A stretch of DNA of 64,000 nucleotides from Gossypium raimondii. Its lineage: Eukaryota; Streptophyta; Magnoliopsida; Malvales; Malvaceae. The position numbers were made by a program, and so were the translations under genes. Where the stretch lies: the NCBI RefSeq assembly GCF_025698545.1, contig NC_068571.1, positions 51,121,733 through 51,185,732 on the forward strand, read 5' to 3'. The notes under the pieces are model-generated. The model ran no database searches. It was given only the letters and a program-made list of their open reading frames with translations, and was not told the DNA's origin. Positions 1-16,038 of the stretch are shown piece after piece. How positions within the stretch are numbered: the first letter of the stretch is position 1; each line of letters starts with the position of its first letter.

Positions 1-184
1 ATCTACGTTGTGAGTGTCTCATAATGTAGTGTGCATTATATATCTATACTATTCTTTTATGCACTATATATATACTATTAATTTATAATGTTAATTAAAT
101 AATTGATTGAGGTGTCACGAATTAGCTCAACACCAACTCAATCAATAAAACCACTTAAAAATATTTTTATAAGAAAGAAATGAA
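1..184. other. AT-rich sequence left of the duplication
   Basis: No coding potential is seen. The stretch is AT-rich and is not shared with the second duplication copy near 15.0 kb, so it lies outside the duplicated unit. Confidence 0.5.
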
Positions 185-1058
185 TATTAATATATTGATA
201 TTTTGTCTTTTTTCCTTATTTTTATATGAAATGTAATAAAACAATCCTTAACTAAATAGTTAAGGATGAAACTAAAATTGATAATAAATTAACTATAGAT
301 ACTTTATCACTTTATTTATGGTAAAAATATTACAAAACTTCCTATACCATATCTTGGATTATATTTTAACTTCTCTATTGAAAAAATAATAAATTAAAAT
401 AATGATATGATTTTCTGTTATAAAAGAATTTATATGAAATTTCAATGGAGTATTGCAGAACATTGAGCAGAGGTAGATGGTCATTAAGAACCCCCCCCCC
501 CCCAGGTTCCTTAAAATAAATCTCAATCATTCTTAAAATTTGCAGGCAGGTCATAATTCAATCAAAGAGAAAGTATATCATCAACCCAATGTGCTGTACT
601 TGTATTAATACATTTTGTTCGTGGACCGATGAGCAGCCATCACTTTGGAAGATCTGATCCCTATGTGAGCATTGCTCAAGGATTTAGACCTAAATGGTGC
701 ATTTACTCCTTTTCTATATATCTTTTTTACTTTTTCAATTAAGAAATGCATTAAATATATGTGATACAATTTACATACCATTAATAAGAGTAAATCATTT
801 ACAAATTGAATTTATATCATTGATATGAGTTGAACACTCTAAAATAATGGCACAAACGCTAGGGATCAACTACTTTGTTAAATAGATACAATGGAACCCA
901 AAAACTGCAAACCAGCTTAAATTCTAGAATAGAAAATCAACATTTGAACATAAAACCCAGGAAGGAAAACAATGCATTATGCGACCAACATCATTAAACT
1001 GTAACACATATAGTAAAGTTGCTCTCAGTCCATTTTGCATTACCTTCGGATGAGGTAT

Positions 1059-2077
1059 TCAAGCAGTTTTGTTGTCAAACTGAGCTCGAGAATTCTTCCT
1101 AGCGCTTTCCAACACGGTTTTATCAACAGTAATGAAGTAAGCGGCAATCGATGCTGTTTAACCGATACACAGATAAGACATATTACGACGAGAAAAACTA
1201 TTATAATCAGATGTCTTAATTGGATTCATACATTAATAATACATAGAAATAATGCATACCACAAGTTAGGACTAGTGAGAATATGATTGCTTTTGAGTAA
1301 CGCTAATAAATTTTAAGTAGTATAGGTTTCAGAAAAAACCTCCACTTATGATAAGTGCTTGAGCAGTATGGTTGAGGTTTGCCTTTGCCCAAGCAACCTT
1401 ACGAACTGCAATCAACTGAGAAAAACACATAAGGGTTGCCAATTAATTTATGGAGATTAAATTCCTAAAATTTCTTAAAATAAAAGCAAGAGGATTAGAT
1501 GCCAGGTGTAGTGAAAGTATTGTGAGTTCAAGCATATTTTAAACGATCATGAAACTGTAATTACATGTTCTCTACCACTTACACAGACAATCAGTAACCA
1601 AAGAAAAACTTTGCAGGAAAATCTTGTAAAATGAAAACACAGACAGGAAGGAATAATTAATATTGGTATTAATAAAAGAACAACCAATAAGAGAAAGGTT
1701 AAGGTTTAACTTACTGTAGGCACAGCGGTAAAAACGCCGGTAATGGCAGCAGCCTTGAGACCGGCACGAATACCTTCTGCATTAGTTTCCTAAAATTTTA
1801 ATATCTGATATATACATATGTATATACTCAAATTTAATAAAAAAAAGTTTTTTTAAAGCGAATTACAAGGGGAAAATGCAACATGATTTCATGGGATGCC
1901 AGCTTTGATCACCGAAATTTTAAGGAAATGAAAGATTCAAAGCCAAAAAAAAAAAAAAAAACCTTGGGAGGATTGCTGGGCTCTCAATTTCTTCTGGTCT
2001 TCAGCGGGAGAAGGAATTATGAAGAACTTTGCTCTTCTCTGTACCCAAACATCCCTCATTTCTGACGGAATTCCCAT
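1059..2077 (-). CDS. ENOD93: Early nodulin-93-like protein, copy A
   Basis: Four exons join in frame: 2077-1963, 1776-1715, 1415-1340 and 1153-1059, giving 115 codons. The protein starts MGIPSEMRDVWV and continues through QEGIRAGLKAA, a core with VRKVAWAKANLNHTAQALII, then ASIAAYFITVDKTVLESARK near the C-terminus. This is the ENOD93 family signature: a small protein with two hydrophobic segments, found in many plants and probably membrane-bound. Its biochemical role is not settled. Length is normal for the family. The exon 2 acceptor was placed at 1777 because it restores QEG; using the TAG 13 bp upstream would give a stop. Exon 3 has the donor GGAG|GTTTTT, whereas copy B has GTATTT. No lesion is seen, but expression cannot be judged. 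Confidence 0.87.
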
Positions 2078-2228
2078 TTTTTAAAAATAAAGATTTGATT
2101 CAACAAGATGGGGGAGAATGATGATCGAAGAGAGTTTAAAGAACAAAGAGAGAAGAGGCGTAATTTGATTTGGCAGGCTGCCTGCCAATGCCATCACCTT
2201 TTTAATATGTTTATTCACCTTTTTAAGA

Positions 2229-2599
2229 TGTTAGAATCAACTGACCCAAATTCTTATTTAAATATCAAATAAAATAAAAGTTAAATCCCTATAGAATTGT
2301 ACTTCTTTTATTTTATTTTAGAATAAGGTTTTTTAAACCTTATTAAACTCCATCTATTTGATATTATTTGAATATAAGTAGTTTCACTCCTATTAGAATA
2401 AGGTTTACAAGCCTATAAATAAGCATAGTCTACTCGTCTTGTGTTTAATTTTTTTCGACATAGTGAATTTTCTTCTCCTCTGCCTATGGTTTTTTCCCGA
2501 AAGGGTTTCCACGTAAAATCTGTGTGTTCTTTATTTTTCTATTTCTATTTCTATTTTTATTTGCGATATATTGTCATTACAGACATTATATTTTTGTCA
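2229..2599 (+). repeat. 5' LTR of the copia element
   Basis: It is a 371 bp terminal repeat that starts TGTTAG and ends TTTTGTCA. A TATA-like stretch, CCTATAAATA, lies near 2414, as expected for an LTR promoter. The matching 3' LTR is at 6715-7088. Confidence 0.93.
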
Positions 2600-5500
2600 A
2601 ATTGGTATCCGAGCTTTCGGGTTGTTCATCTCAATCACGGTAATGACGTCTTTGAAGTACGAAATTCCGCTATTGGATCGCAACACCAGATTTGCATTGT
2701 GGCAGATAAAAATGTAAGCAGTTCTTGCACAGATAGACTTAGAAGAAGCCCTACTAGGGATAGATAAGATGCCTTCAACTTTGACGGAAGAAGAGAAGAA
2801 GCGCAAGGATCGAAAGGCATTAACACAGTTACATCTGCATTTGTCTAACGAAATTTTGCAGGATGTGATGAAGGAAAAGACAGCCGCTGGATTATAGAAG
2901 AGGTTGGAACAGATATGTATGTCGAAAACTCTAACTAGCAAGCTACATATGAAGCAGCGTCTTTATGCTCATCGTTTGGAGGAAGGTGCATCTGTGCACG
3001 AACACTTAACAGTATTCAAAGAAATTCTCTCAAACTTGGAGGCCATGGAGGTTCAGTAGGAAAAAGAAGATCTAGGGTTGATTCTACTTTGTTCGTTGCC
3101 CCCGTCTTATTCAACCTTTAGAGATACAGTTTTATATAGCCGCGAGTCTCTCACAGTTGATGAGGTTTATGATTCTTTAACCTCATATGATAAGATGAAG
3201 CATCTTGTGCTTAAAACCGACTCTCAGGGAGAGGGTCTTATTGTTCGTGGGAGACAAAATCGAAATACTAATGATGATCGTGGAAGGACACAAGAACAAA
3301 ATCCTCGCAGTAAATCTAAGGATAGATCGAAGTCTTCAAACAGAGGTAAAACTTGTAACTTTTGCAAAAAGAAAGGGCACATTAAATCAGAGTGCTATAA
3401 GCTACAGAACAAGATCAAAAGGGAGACTGCGAATCAAAATAGAAAACAACTAGAAAATTCTGGTAAAGTTGATGTTGTAGAAGATTACAGTGATGGTGAA
3501 CTTCTAGTCACTTCTGTTAACAATTCCAAAGTGAGCGAGGAGTGGATCCTTGATTCGGGTTGCACCTTCCATATGAGTCCCAATCGGGATTGGTTTACAA
3601 CTTACGAAATAGTGTCTGAAGGTATTGTGTTGATGGGAAATAATGCTTCATGTAGAATTACAGGTGTTGGAACAATTAGAGTTAAAATGTTTGATGGAGT
3701 TGTCAGAACACTCAATGACGTACGACATGTTCCAGAATTAAAGAGAAATTTAATTTCATTGAGTAATCTTGAATCAAAAGGGTACAAATACACAGCTGAA
3801 AGTGGGGTTTTGAAGATTTCTAAAGGTTCTCTTATTGTGATGAAAGGGCAGAGAAAAACTGCCAAGTTATATGTTTTACAGGGTTCTACTGTTACTGGTG
3901 ATGTAGCTGTGTCATCCTCTTCCTTTTCAGATGATGATATTACTAAACTTTAGCATATGCGCCTAGGGCTTATGAGTGAGAATGGCATGACAGAATTGAG
4001 CAAAAGAGGACTTCTTGATGGACAAGGAATTTGCAAACTGAAGTTCTGTGAGCACTGCATTTTTAGGAAGCAAAAGAGAGTTCGATTCACCAGAGGAATC
4101 CATAACACGAAGGAAACGTTAGAGTATATTCATTCTGATCTATGGGGGCCATCTAGAGTGCCTTCGAGAGGTGGAGCTAATTATATGCTAACTTTTATTG
4201 ATGATTTTTCCAAAAAAGTGTGGGCATTCTTTCTGAAGCAGAAAAGTGATGTGTTTTCTGCATTTAAGTCTTGGAAAACCATGATTGAAAAATAGACGGG
4301 AAAGCAAATAAAATATCTCCGCACAGACAATGGCTTAGAGTTCTGTTCTGATGAATTTAATAAACTGTGCAAGTCAGAAGGGATCATGAGACACTTAACA
4401 GTTTATTATACTTCAAAGCAAAATGGCGTTGCAGAACGAATGAACAGAACGATCATGGAGAAGGTTCGATGTATGTTGTCAAATGCCAACTTATCAAAGT
4501 CATTTTAGGCAGAAGCAGCCTCTATTGCATATTTTTTGATCAATCAATCTTTATCCGTTGCCTTTGAGAAAAAGACTCCACAAGAGGTATGGTCTGGGAA
4601 TCCTGCTTACTATTCTGATTTAAAGATCTTTGGTTGTCCTGCGTATGCTCATGTGGATAATGGAAAATTGGAACCGAGATCTATTAAATGTGTTTTTCTT
4701 GGTTATAAAGCTGGTGTAAAAGGGTATAAGTTATGGTGTCCTAAAAATAGAAAAGTTGTGATTAGCAGAGATGTTGTTTTTGATGAAACTGCTATGCTAC
4801 CTAACTTATCTCTTAAAGACTCTTCCAATAAAGAAAATTAAAAGCAAGTGGAGCATCAGATTGATCTAGAATCTACAACAGAGTCGACTACTAAAGCCAG
4901 TACAAAAATTCAAAATAGAGTTGCTTCTTCACCACAATACTCTATCGCCAAAAACAAAACTAGAAGAGAAATTAAACCTCCAAAGAAGTATGCCGAGGCT
5001 GATCTAGTTGCTTATGCTTTAAATGTGGCTGAAGATATAGATACAAACCAAGAGCCATCTAATTATTCTAAGGCGGTTAGTTGTGAAGACTTAGAAAAGT
5101 AGATGTTTGCTATGCAAGAGGAGATGGAATCACTACACAAAAATCAAACATGGGATCTTGTGAAACTTCCTAAAGGTAAAAAGGTTGTTCGTTGTAAATG
5201 AGTGTTTAAAAAGAAAGAGGGGACTCCAAGAGTTAAAGAACCCAGATATAAAGCAAGGCTTGTTGCAAAGGGTTACAGTTAAATTCCAGGAGTGGACTTC
5301 ACAGATGTGTTCTCTCCAGTTGTGAAACATAGTTCAATTCGAGCTTTGCTTGGTATTGTGGCCATGCATGATTTGAAGCTTGGGCAGTTAGATGTAAAAA
5401 TTGCATTTTTGCATGGAGAACTTGAGGAGGATATTTACATACAACAACTAGAGGATTTTACAGTTTTAGAAAAAGAGGACTATGTTTGCTTGCTGAAAAA

Positions 5501-6714
5501 GTCCCTTTACGGTTTGAAACAGTCACCAAGATAATGGTATAAGAGGTTTGATTCATTTATGACTTCTCATGATTTTAAAAGAAGTAGCTTTGACAGTTGT
5601 GTTTACTTTAAGAAAAACAGTGATGGTTCTTTTGTGTATCTACTCCTTTATGTTGATGACATGTTGATAGCAGCGAAAGATAAATGAGAGATAAGAAAGG
5701 TCAAAGCCCAACTAAGTGAAGAATTTGAGATGAAAGACTTGGGACCAGCAAAGAAAATACTTGGTATGGAGATTTTCAGGGATAGGAAAGCAAGTAAATT
5801 GTATCTAAGTCAGAAAGGGTACATTGAGAAAATTCTTTCTAGATTCAATATGCAGAATGCTAAGCCTATAAGTACTCCTTTAGTATCCCATTTTAGACTT
5901 TCATCGGCTTTGTCTCCACAATCAGATGATGAGATTGAGTACATGTCACATGTTCCATACTCTAGTACAGTGGGATCTCTCATGTATGCCATGGTTTGTT
6001 CACGTCCAGATTTATCATATGCAGTTAGTGCAGTTAGCAGATACATGGCGAATCCTGGTAAAGAACATTGGAAAGTAGTTCAGTAGGTTTTAAGATACTT
6101 ACGAGGTACTACCGATGTTTGCTTACAGTTTGGAAGAACTAAAGATGGAATCATTGGGTATGTTGATGTTGATTTTGCTGGGGACCTCGATAGAAGAAGA
6201 TCTCTCACCGGTTATGTCTTTACAATCGGAGGTTGTGCAATCAGTTGGAAAACCACTTTGCAAACTACAGTCGCTTTGTCTACCACTGAAGCTGAGTACA
6301 TGGCGATTACTGAGGCTTGTAAATAAGCTATATGGTTGAAGAGACTCTTTAGTGAACTCAATGAAGACCTTCAAATCAATACAGTATTTTGTGACAGTCA
6401 GAGTGCCATCTTCCTTACAAAAGATCAAATGTTTCATGAGAGAACAAAACACATTGATGTTCGGTATCATTTTGTTCGTGATATTATTGCTCGTGGTGAT
6501 ATTGTTGTGAGCAAAATTAGTACTCATGAAAATCCTGCAGATATGATGACTAAGTCACTTCCTATAACCAAGTTTGAGCATTGCTTAGACTTGGTTGGAG
6601 TTCATTGTTGAAAATAAACCCTTAAGGGGTTTTATGGAAGAGGTGGAGAAACTTGTTCGTTGAGAGTTCGCGATGAAGAACTTGTTCATTAAGAATTCAT
6701 GTCAAGGTGGAGAT

Positions 6715-7088
6715 TGTTAGAATTAAGTGACCCAAATCCTTATTTAAATAAAATATTGTGGTAAAATAAAATAAAAGTTAAATCCCTATAGAATTATACT
6801 TCTTTTATTTTATTTTAGAATAAGGTTTTTTAAACCTTATTAAACTCCATCTATTTGATATTATTTGAATAAGGAGTTTTACTCCTATTAGAATAAGGTT
6901 TACAAGCCTATAAATAGGCACAGTCTACTCCTCTTGTATTTAATTTTTTTCGACATAGTGAATTTTATTCTCCTCTGCCCGTGGTTTTTTCCCGAAAGGG
7001 TTTCCACGTAAAATCTGTGTGTTCTTTATTTTTCTATTTCTATTTTTATTTGTGATATATTGTCATTACCGACATTATATTTTTGTCA
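6715..7088 (+). repeat. 3' LTR of the copia element
   Basis: It is a 374 bp direct repeat of 2229-2599, preceded by a purine-rich tract ending at about 6713. It matches the 5' LTR at about 95% apart from a few short indels. Confidence 0.93.
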
Positions 7089-7284
7089 TAATATATTTAT
7101 TCATCCGACATCTCGTAGCCGCCGTGACAGGTGTACCTGATTATGGGTCGAGTTTTTTTTGTTAAAGCTTGAAAGTCCATATCCAAAGAATAAAAGGGTT
7201 TACCTAAAAAATATTAATTAATAAAAAATTGTCATTAATAATAACATTTCTTTTTGAAAAAATATTACTTGGATATGTTAACTA

Positions 7285-8567
7285 CAATTTTCAACTTAAC
7301 TAATTCGATAATATTTAAAGCAATACTCAAGTATATGAGTTGAAAGTTGATTATGATGAATTAAAACTCGTAAAGGTATGAATAAATGTTTTATAATACA
7401 TGTCGATGATGAATATTATGTTATATGTATTATTAAAAGTAAATTATAGTGCTACACGAAATATTGTCTTGATAACTAAATTACAAAATTTACAAAAGTA
7501 ATATATGAAGTATATGATAAGGATTATTAGGGAATTATGGATGAATAGTGAATTTTGAAATATATTACATGTGTTAAAGACAGAGAAGAAATAAATGCAC
7601 GAATTATTGGTACAAGGATTAAATTGTAAAGCATGTAAAAGCATTATGCGAAAAGTGTAAAAGTGATATGCATGCATGAAATAATTTGCCCAAGTAGACG
7701 AGACTAGAACTATTAGGATATTAAGGGAGTTTACAGTGCTTTCTAATTATTAGCACATCAATGCTCTCTGGTCATTAGCACGTCAGTGCTCTCTGATTAC
7801 TAACTCGCTCTCTGATTTCTAGCACGTTAGTGCTCTCCGATTATTAGCACATTAGTGCTCTCTGTATAGCACATTTGTGCTCTTTGTATAGCACTTTAGT
7901 GCTCTCTGTTTAATAGTGCATAATAATGCATATCTGTATTAGTCCCGTATATCCTAAGTGTTCTGTTTCGTCTACTGGGCCTATGCTAAAAAGGAAAACA
8001 ATTTTCGTAACAAGGTAAATGATTATCTCTGATTCATATTTGAAATATTGAATTAAAAAAAAAGTATAAATGGATAGTAACAAGAGAACGTACTATTCGG
8101 AAAATAAAAAGAGATAAAGTGATGTTAATGTTGATGATAGAAAAAGGTTTACAAGGAAAACAGATAGTGAAAAAATGGAGGATCTAGAAAAGATTTTAAG
8201 ATCTAACGATGAATGATTATAAAGGAAAATAAGTTACAAAGTTGTGAATAGATAAGCATGTATTTGTAATAAAATAATTTAAAGTTGTGAATAAGTAAAT
8301 GTTATTTAGTTTTGTTTGGAGGTTTAAAAGAGTAATCCTTATAGATAAGAATGAAAATATACATTTATACATTTAAAAGAGTAATCTTGATAAGAAATGT
8401 TTTACTAATAGACAAAATGCTTCCAACCGAGCTAGTTCCGATAAGTGATGAAAGTGATATTTGAGTATTTGATAGTTTAAATAATCAAATATTATCAAAC
8501 AATAAGCATCAAATTAAAATTTGCTAAATAAATATTATATCAATCTAGCATTATATTTAGGATAAAT
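7285..8567. repeat. 1.28 kb block present only in copy A
   Basis: Copy A and copy B align on both sides of this block (left to about 7284/17378, right from about 8568/17382), but B lacks it. It has no coding potential. It contains a minisatellite and phrases typical of plant gypsy LTRs, so it may be part of an old LTR. No clear terminal repeat or target duplication is visible, so a deletion in copy B is an equal explanation. Confidence 0.6.
7734..7910. repeat. Minisatellite, TAGCAC-xx-AGTGCTCTCTG unit
   Basis: About eight imperfect tandem copies of a 20-26 bp unit with the core TTAGCACATTAGTGCTCTCT. Each unit is partly self-complementary (AGCAC ... GTGCT), so the array could fold into repeated hairpins. 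Confidence 0.85.
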
Positions 8568-9409
8568 ATCAAATTCATAAATTAATTTTAGTTTTATGTA
8601 TCATTTAATACATAAATTTTATTTAATTTTACACATTTAATTCAAATTAGATAAAAAATTATTTCCAAAAGCAAAATATCAACATAAAATGATTTTAATT
8701 CTACAATATCATTAATAATTTATAAAGATTGAGTTAAACCAAAAACTTATATATAAAATCACATAAAATCAAATTTCATGCATAATATTACACACATTAA
8801 ATTAAATTTATTATATAATTAAAATACTAATCCTTTATGATGGCAACTTTGGGTTTTAATTTTGTAAAAGAGACGTAATTTTACATCCACATAACTCTAT
8901 ACAATATGTTATATATACAACAAGTCTTAGTTTATATTAATTTTATATTATTTATGAAGTCATATGTTCAATTTATTGACTACATGCTACATTCATATCT
9001 CTTTTAATATTGTACAAATGTTGTAATTGTAATTTAAGATTATAGTTATTATTTTGAATAATATTACTTTATATTATTTATTTAAAATAAAATAATACTA
9101 TTTAATAAACTTTAAAATAAATACATAATATCATAAGAAACTAATTTATAAAATACTTTAAGAAGATTTAATTTGTTTATTTATCTTTTATTAATAATAA
9201 TACATTAATTTTAATTAGTGTAAGATTTTATCCGTATTGAAAATTAGTTAATAAAAATAATAAACATCATCCAAATCAAGATTAACAGAAATTTATCGTA
9301 AGGATAAAAATAATCATTGGTCAAAATATATAGAATTGGATTTACCTTAAAAACTACTGTTAACAAACCATAATCTCCTTTAAACCCTTAAATATAAAGA
9401 AAATACGCA
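8568..9409. other. AT-rich spacer shared by both copies
   Basis: This very AT-rich non-coding DNA aligns with 17382-18173 in copy B. No gene or recognisable element is seen. Confidence 0.6.
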
Positions 9410-9606
9410 GGCCATCATTGGGGCAAACGATGCAATAGCTTCTGTTAGAGCAAAGCCCAAAATGGCATAATCAAATAATTGTTTAGCCACGTTTCCAATA
9501 CCGACAGCAGCTCCCGCTGAAGCAATTGTAGCAGCTCTGGCACCCATTGATTTTGCAGCTTCTAACATATCGGGTTGAGAATTCTCGTCACGCTTTTTTT
9601 TATTCA
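9410..9606 (-). pseudogene. atp9: Nuclear copy of mitochondrial atp9, copy A
   Basis: The reading frame encodes a shortened ATP synthase subunit 9 (c-ring subunit of mitochondrial ATP synthase): GAAVGIGNV, then [19 protein letters not shown], then SFAPMMA. Compared with copy B, 42 bp in the loop region (14 codons, [14 protein letters not shown]) are deleted. The C-terminus after MMA is replaced by unrelated sequence, marking the edge of the transferred DNA. The residues before the start, ENSQP, match the sequence upstream of plant mitochondrial atp9. No nuclear targeting presequence is present, so it is a NUMT pseudogene. Confidence 0.88.
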
Positions 9607-9639
9607 TTCACAATTTTTTTTTTTGTTATGGATTCCTTG

Positions 9640-9900
9640 TCGATTCTTCCCTTCGTTCCTTTTTTTTGGGCTTGGCTACATACCAAGCGTGGATCCATAA
9701 AATTCCATAATTTTTAGGAAGTAGCCACTGTTGGCCCCATTTAAAATGAGAGAGACCATCAACTTGCTCTTTTAAGGGCTCTTCAAAAAGCAAATGATTT
9801 TCTAGTTGTACCACATCTTTCTAGTTGTACCAAAACAATGGTGCCAACTGAGCATACAAAGTTAATGCTGGTAGAGTTTCATAATCTATATTCCCTCCGT
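9640..9900 (-). pseudogene. Unidentified coding-like fragment, copy A
   Basis: Read on the minus strand, short stretches look like real protein (NIDYETLPALTLYAQLAP, then QLENHLLFEEPLKEQ), but stops separate them. Copy B (18460-18720) keeps a similar set in slightly different frames. I do not recognise the source gene. It could be a decayed exon or chance. Confidence 0.3.
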
Positions 9901-10043
9901 ACTTAATAAATAAAATGAAAATCTACATATGCCATCATACATGGCAAAAATTTCAACTCTTCATCATAGGGAGTGCAAGGGATATAGGCAGAGAGAGAAC
10001 ACCAATGAAACACGAAGAGCCTGAGCGGGACCTCGTGACATCT

Positions 10044-13656
<3,613 letters not shown>

Positions 13657-15084
13657 CGGTTTCACCACTAACCAGACCCTCAAAAAAAAACAAGCAAGCT
13701 TGGATTTAACCCCAAATCCAATACAAAATCAAGCAATCGTAATGGAGATCGAACCGATATAGCAAATCATTAAGGTAATGAATTTCAGATTAGAACATAA
13801 ATCTCAAGGAAAATCGAAAATTCTCTCTCTTCTTTTTTTCCTTTTTTTGAAGATGAATTTTTGAGGCAATATTTTTTTTTCAAACGTACACAAGAGGTAA
13901 CAGATCGGAACCCTAATTTTTCATATAAATTATTAAACTGTTATTTTTATTAAAAATACTGAAATTTATCACTATCTGATTTAATTGTTCAACGGCAATT
14001 TTTATCAATTTCTTATATATTTATGAATTGCTAAACTGGTTATTTTCAAATTAATAATTAAACTATTTAATTAAATTAAATTAAATTAAATTAATTTTTC
14101 AATTTTCATAAAGCACGAGAGTAAAATCTCAATAAATTAAAATAGAAGAATTAACCTTTTAATTTTCATAAAATTTAAAATTAGACCAAAATAAATAAAT
14201 AAAAGATGAGACTTTAGATGCATGACATAATATCTCATTACTTCAAAAGAAGATTATTTTTTAATATTTTCTTTATTATGATAAATTTAAATGATATTAT
14301 TTTAAAGTATTATTTATGATATTATGTGTCAAAAGTATCCGAATTTATTATTCTCTAAATTATTGTAATAATATCGGATAAAATTAATTATTGATATATA
14401 TAAAAGATTAAAATATCAAGAAAAAATCCTTCTTGCTTTAAGTAACGGAAGCTTATATTAATTTGTCATCTAAGGCAAAGTAACGTACTTTTCACTTACA
14501 TTCATAATATATTTATTATTTGAATAAAATATTTGGTTATATTACCATCCTTTAAAAATGCAATAAATTGTTTTACTTTTTAAGTAATTAAAAGGGTTTC
14601 ATTAGTTTAGAGTTTTATTAAAACCTTATAATTATATCAACTTTAATATTTAGTATTGAATTAAATAATTAACTTAACAACTAATTTATAAACATAATTT
14701 TTAATAACAACAAAATAATTAGATACTTAAATTTATACTATAATGATTTTTATTGAGTTTAGTATCAATTACTTCAACCGCATTATTTTAATTAAATAAT
14801 GTAAAGTGAAATGATACACTAATAGGGTACTTTAAATAATTTAAATTTTAATACATAAAAATCATTTACTTTCTTCATTTAAAATATCAAAATGTGCAAT
14901 TATTCAACTATTTTTATTTTTTCTCCACACAATTTTTGGGCATATCATAATATAATATATATTCTTATCTTGTCAAAATCCATATAAATATATGACAGAA
15001 AAAATAACACAAACACGGATAGCACGGATTTTTAATATACTAAAATACAATATTAATTAGATAGTTAAAAGATTCTTAATTTTT
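13657..15084. other. AT-rich intergenic region
   Basis: It holds the presumed promoter and 5' UTR of the poly(A) polymerase gene (to about 13.9 kb), then very AT-rich DNA with a short ATTAA-type tandem run near 14065-14095. No gene is seen. Confidence 0.55.
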
Positions 15085-16038
15085 TAAGAAAGAATATATT
15101 GATATTTTTGTCTTTTATTCTTATTTTTATATGAAATGTAATGAAACAATCCTTAACTAAAATTGATAATAAATTAACTATAGATACTTTACCACTCTAT
15201 TTATAATTCAATTAGGTAAAAATACTACAAAACCTCCTATACCATATCTTGGATTATATTTTAACTCCTCTATTAAAAAATAATAAATTAAAATAATGAT
15301 ATGATTTTCTGTTATAAAAGATTTTATATGAAATTTCAAACTTCAAGAGAGAATCCTCTCTCGAGGCTTAATCTTTTATTGTATACGTGTAATCAAGGAG
15401 TTAGAAAATGTAGACTTTTGAATAAAAATAAAAGAAATGAAGTAATATTATATTAGGAAGATAAAAACCCCATAGGTTCCTTAAAATAAATCTCAATCAT
15501 TCTTAAAATTTGCAGGCAGGTCATAATTCAATCAAAGAGAAAGTATACCATCAACCCAATGTGCTGTACTTGTATTAATACATTTTGTTTGTGGACCGAT
15601 GAGCAGCCATCACTTCGGAAAATTTGATCCCTATATGAGCAAATGGAGCATTTACTCCTTTTCTGTATATCTTTTTTACTTTTTCAATTAAGAAATGCAT
15701 TAAATACATGTGATACAATTTACACACCATTAATAAGAGTAAATCATTACCCCACACATCACTAGTAGGTAATCCTTGCAATTTGAATTTACAAATTGAA
15801 CTTATATCATTGATATGAGTTGAACACTCGCTACTACTTTGTTAAATACATACAATAAAACAACATACAATCGAACCTAAAAACTGCAAACCAGCTTAAA
15901 TTCTGGAACAGAGAATCAACATTTGAACATAAAACCCAGGAAGGAAAACAATCGCATAATGTGACCGACATCATTAAACTGTAACACATATAGTAAAGTT
16001 GCTCTCAGTCCATTTTGCATTACCTTCGGATGAGGTAT

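Larger units (their letters stand above)
2229..7088 (+). mobile_element. Ty1/copia LTR retrotransposon, broken fossil
   Basis: The element is flanked by two LTRs (2229-2599 and 6715-7088) that begin TGTTAG and end GTCA. A primer-binding site like the initiator tRNA-Met type (TGGTATCCGAGC, 2603-2614) follows the 5' LTR, and a purine-rich tract precedes the 3' LTR. The internal order is gag with a CCHC zinc knuckle (about 3350-3400), protease, integrase (about 3950-4600), reverse transcriptase (about 5100-5900) and RNase H (about 6150-6600). This order defines copia; the gag and integrase resemble the TNT1-94 (Tork) group. The coding region is broken in roughly ten places, so it is a fossil. 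The LTRs differ by about 4-5%, suggesting a few million years at most. The flanking 5-mers TAAGA and TAATA look like a target duplication with one mismatch. Confidence 0.93.
185..10019. repeat. Segmental duplication, copy A (interrupted)
   Basis: This block matches 15085-18842 in the same orientation, at roughly 95-97% by eye in the gene part. It holds an ENOD93-like gene, its upstream region, an AT-rich spacer and a mitochondrial atp9 fragment. Copy A is longer because it also contains a copia element (2229-7088) and a 1.28 kb block (7285-8567) missing from copy B. The left edge lies near 185, where similarity to the region before 15085 is lost. The right edge is sharp at 10019, 25 bp beyond the stop codon of the poly(A) polymerase gene. 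Confidence 0.9.

Noticed and set aside
1035-1286. 83-codon plus-strand frames duplicated at 1035 and 16015
   Set aside because: They are antisense to the last ENOD93 exon and its intron; their conservation reflects the duplication.
7734-7910. Possible CRISPR-like array
   Set aside because: The units are contiguous, imperfect repeats without unique spacers, in plant nuclear DNA; it is a minisatellite.
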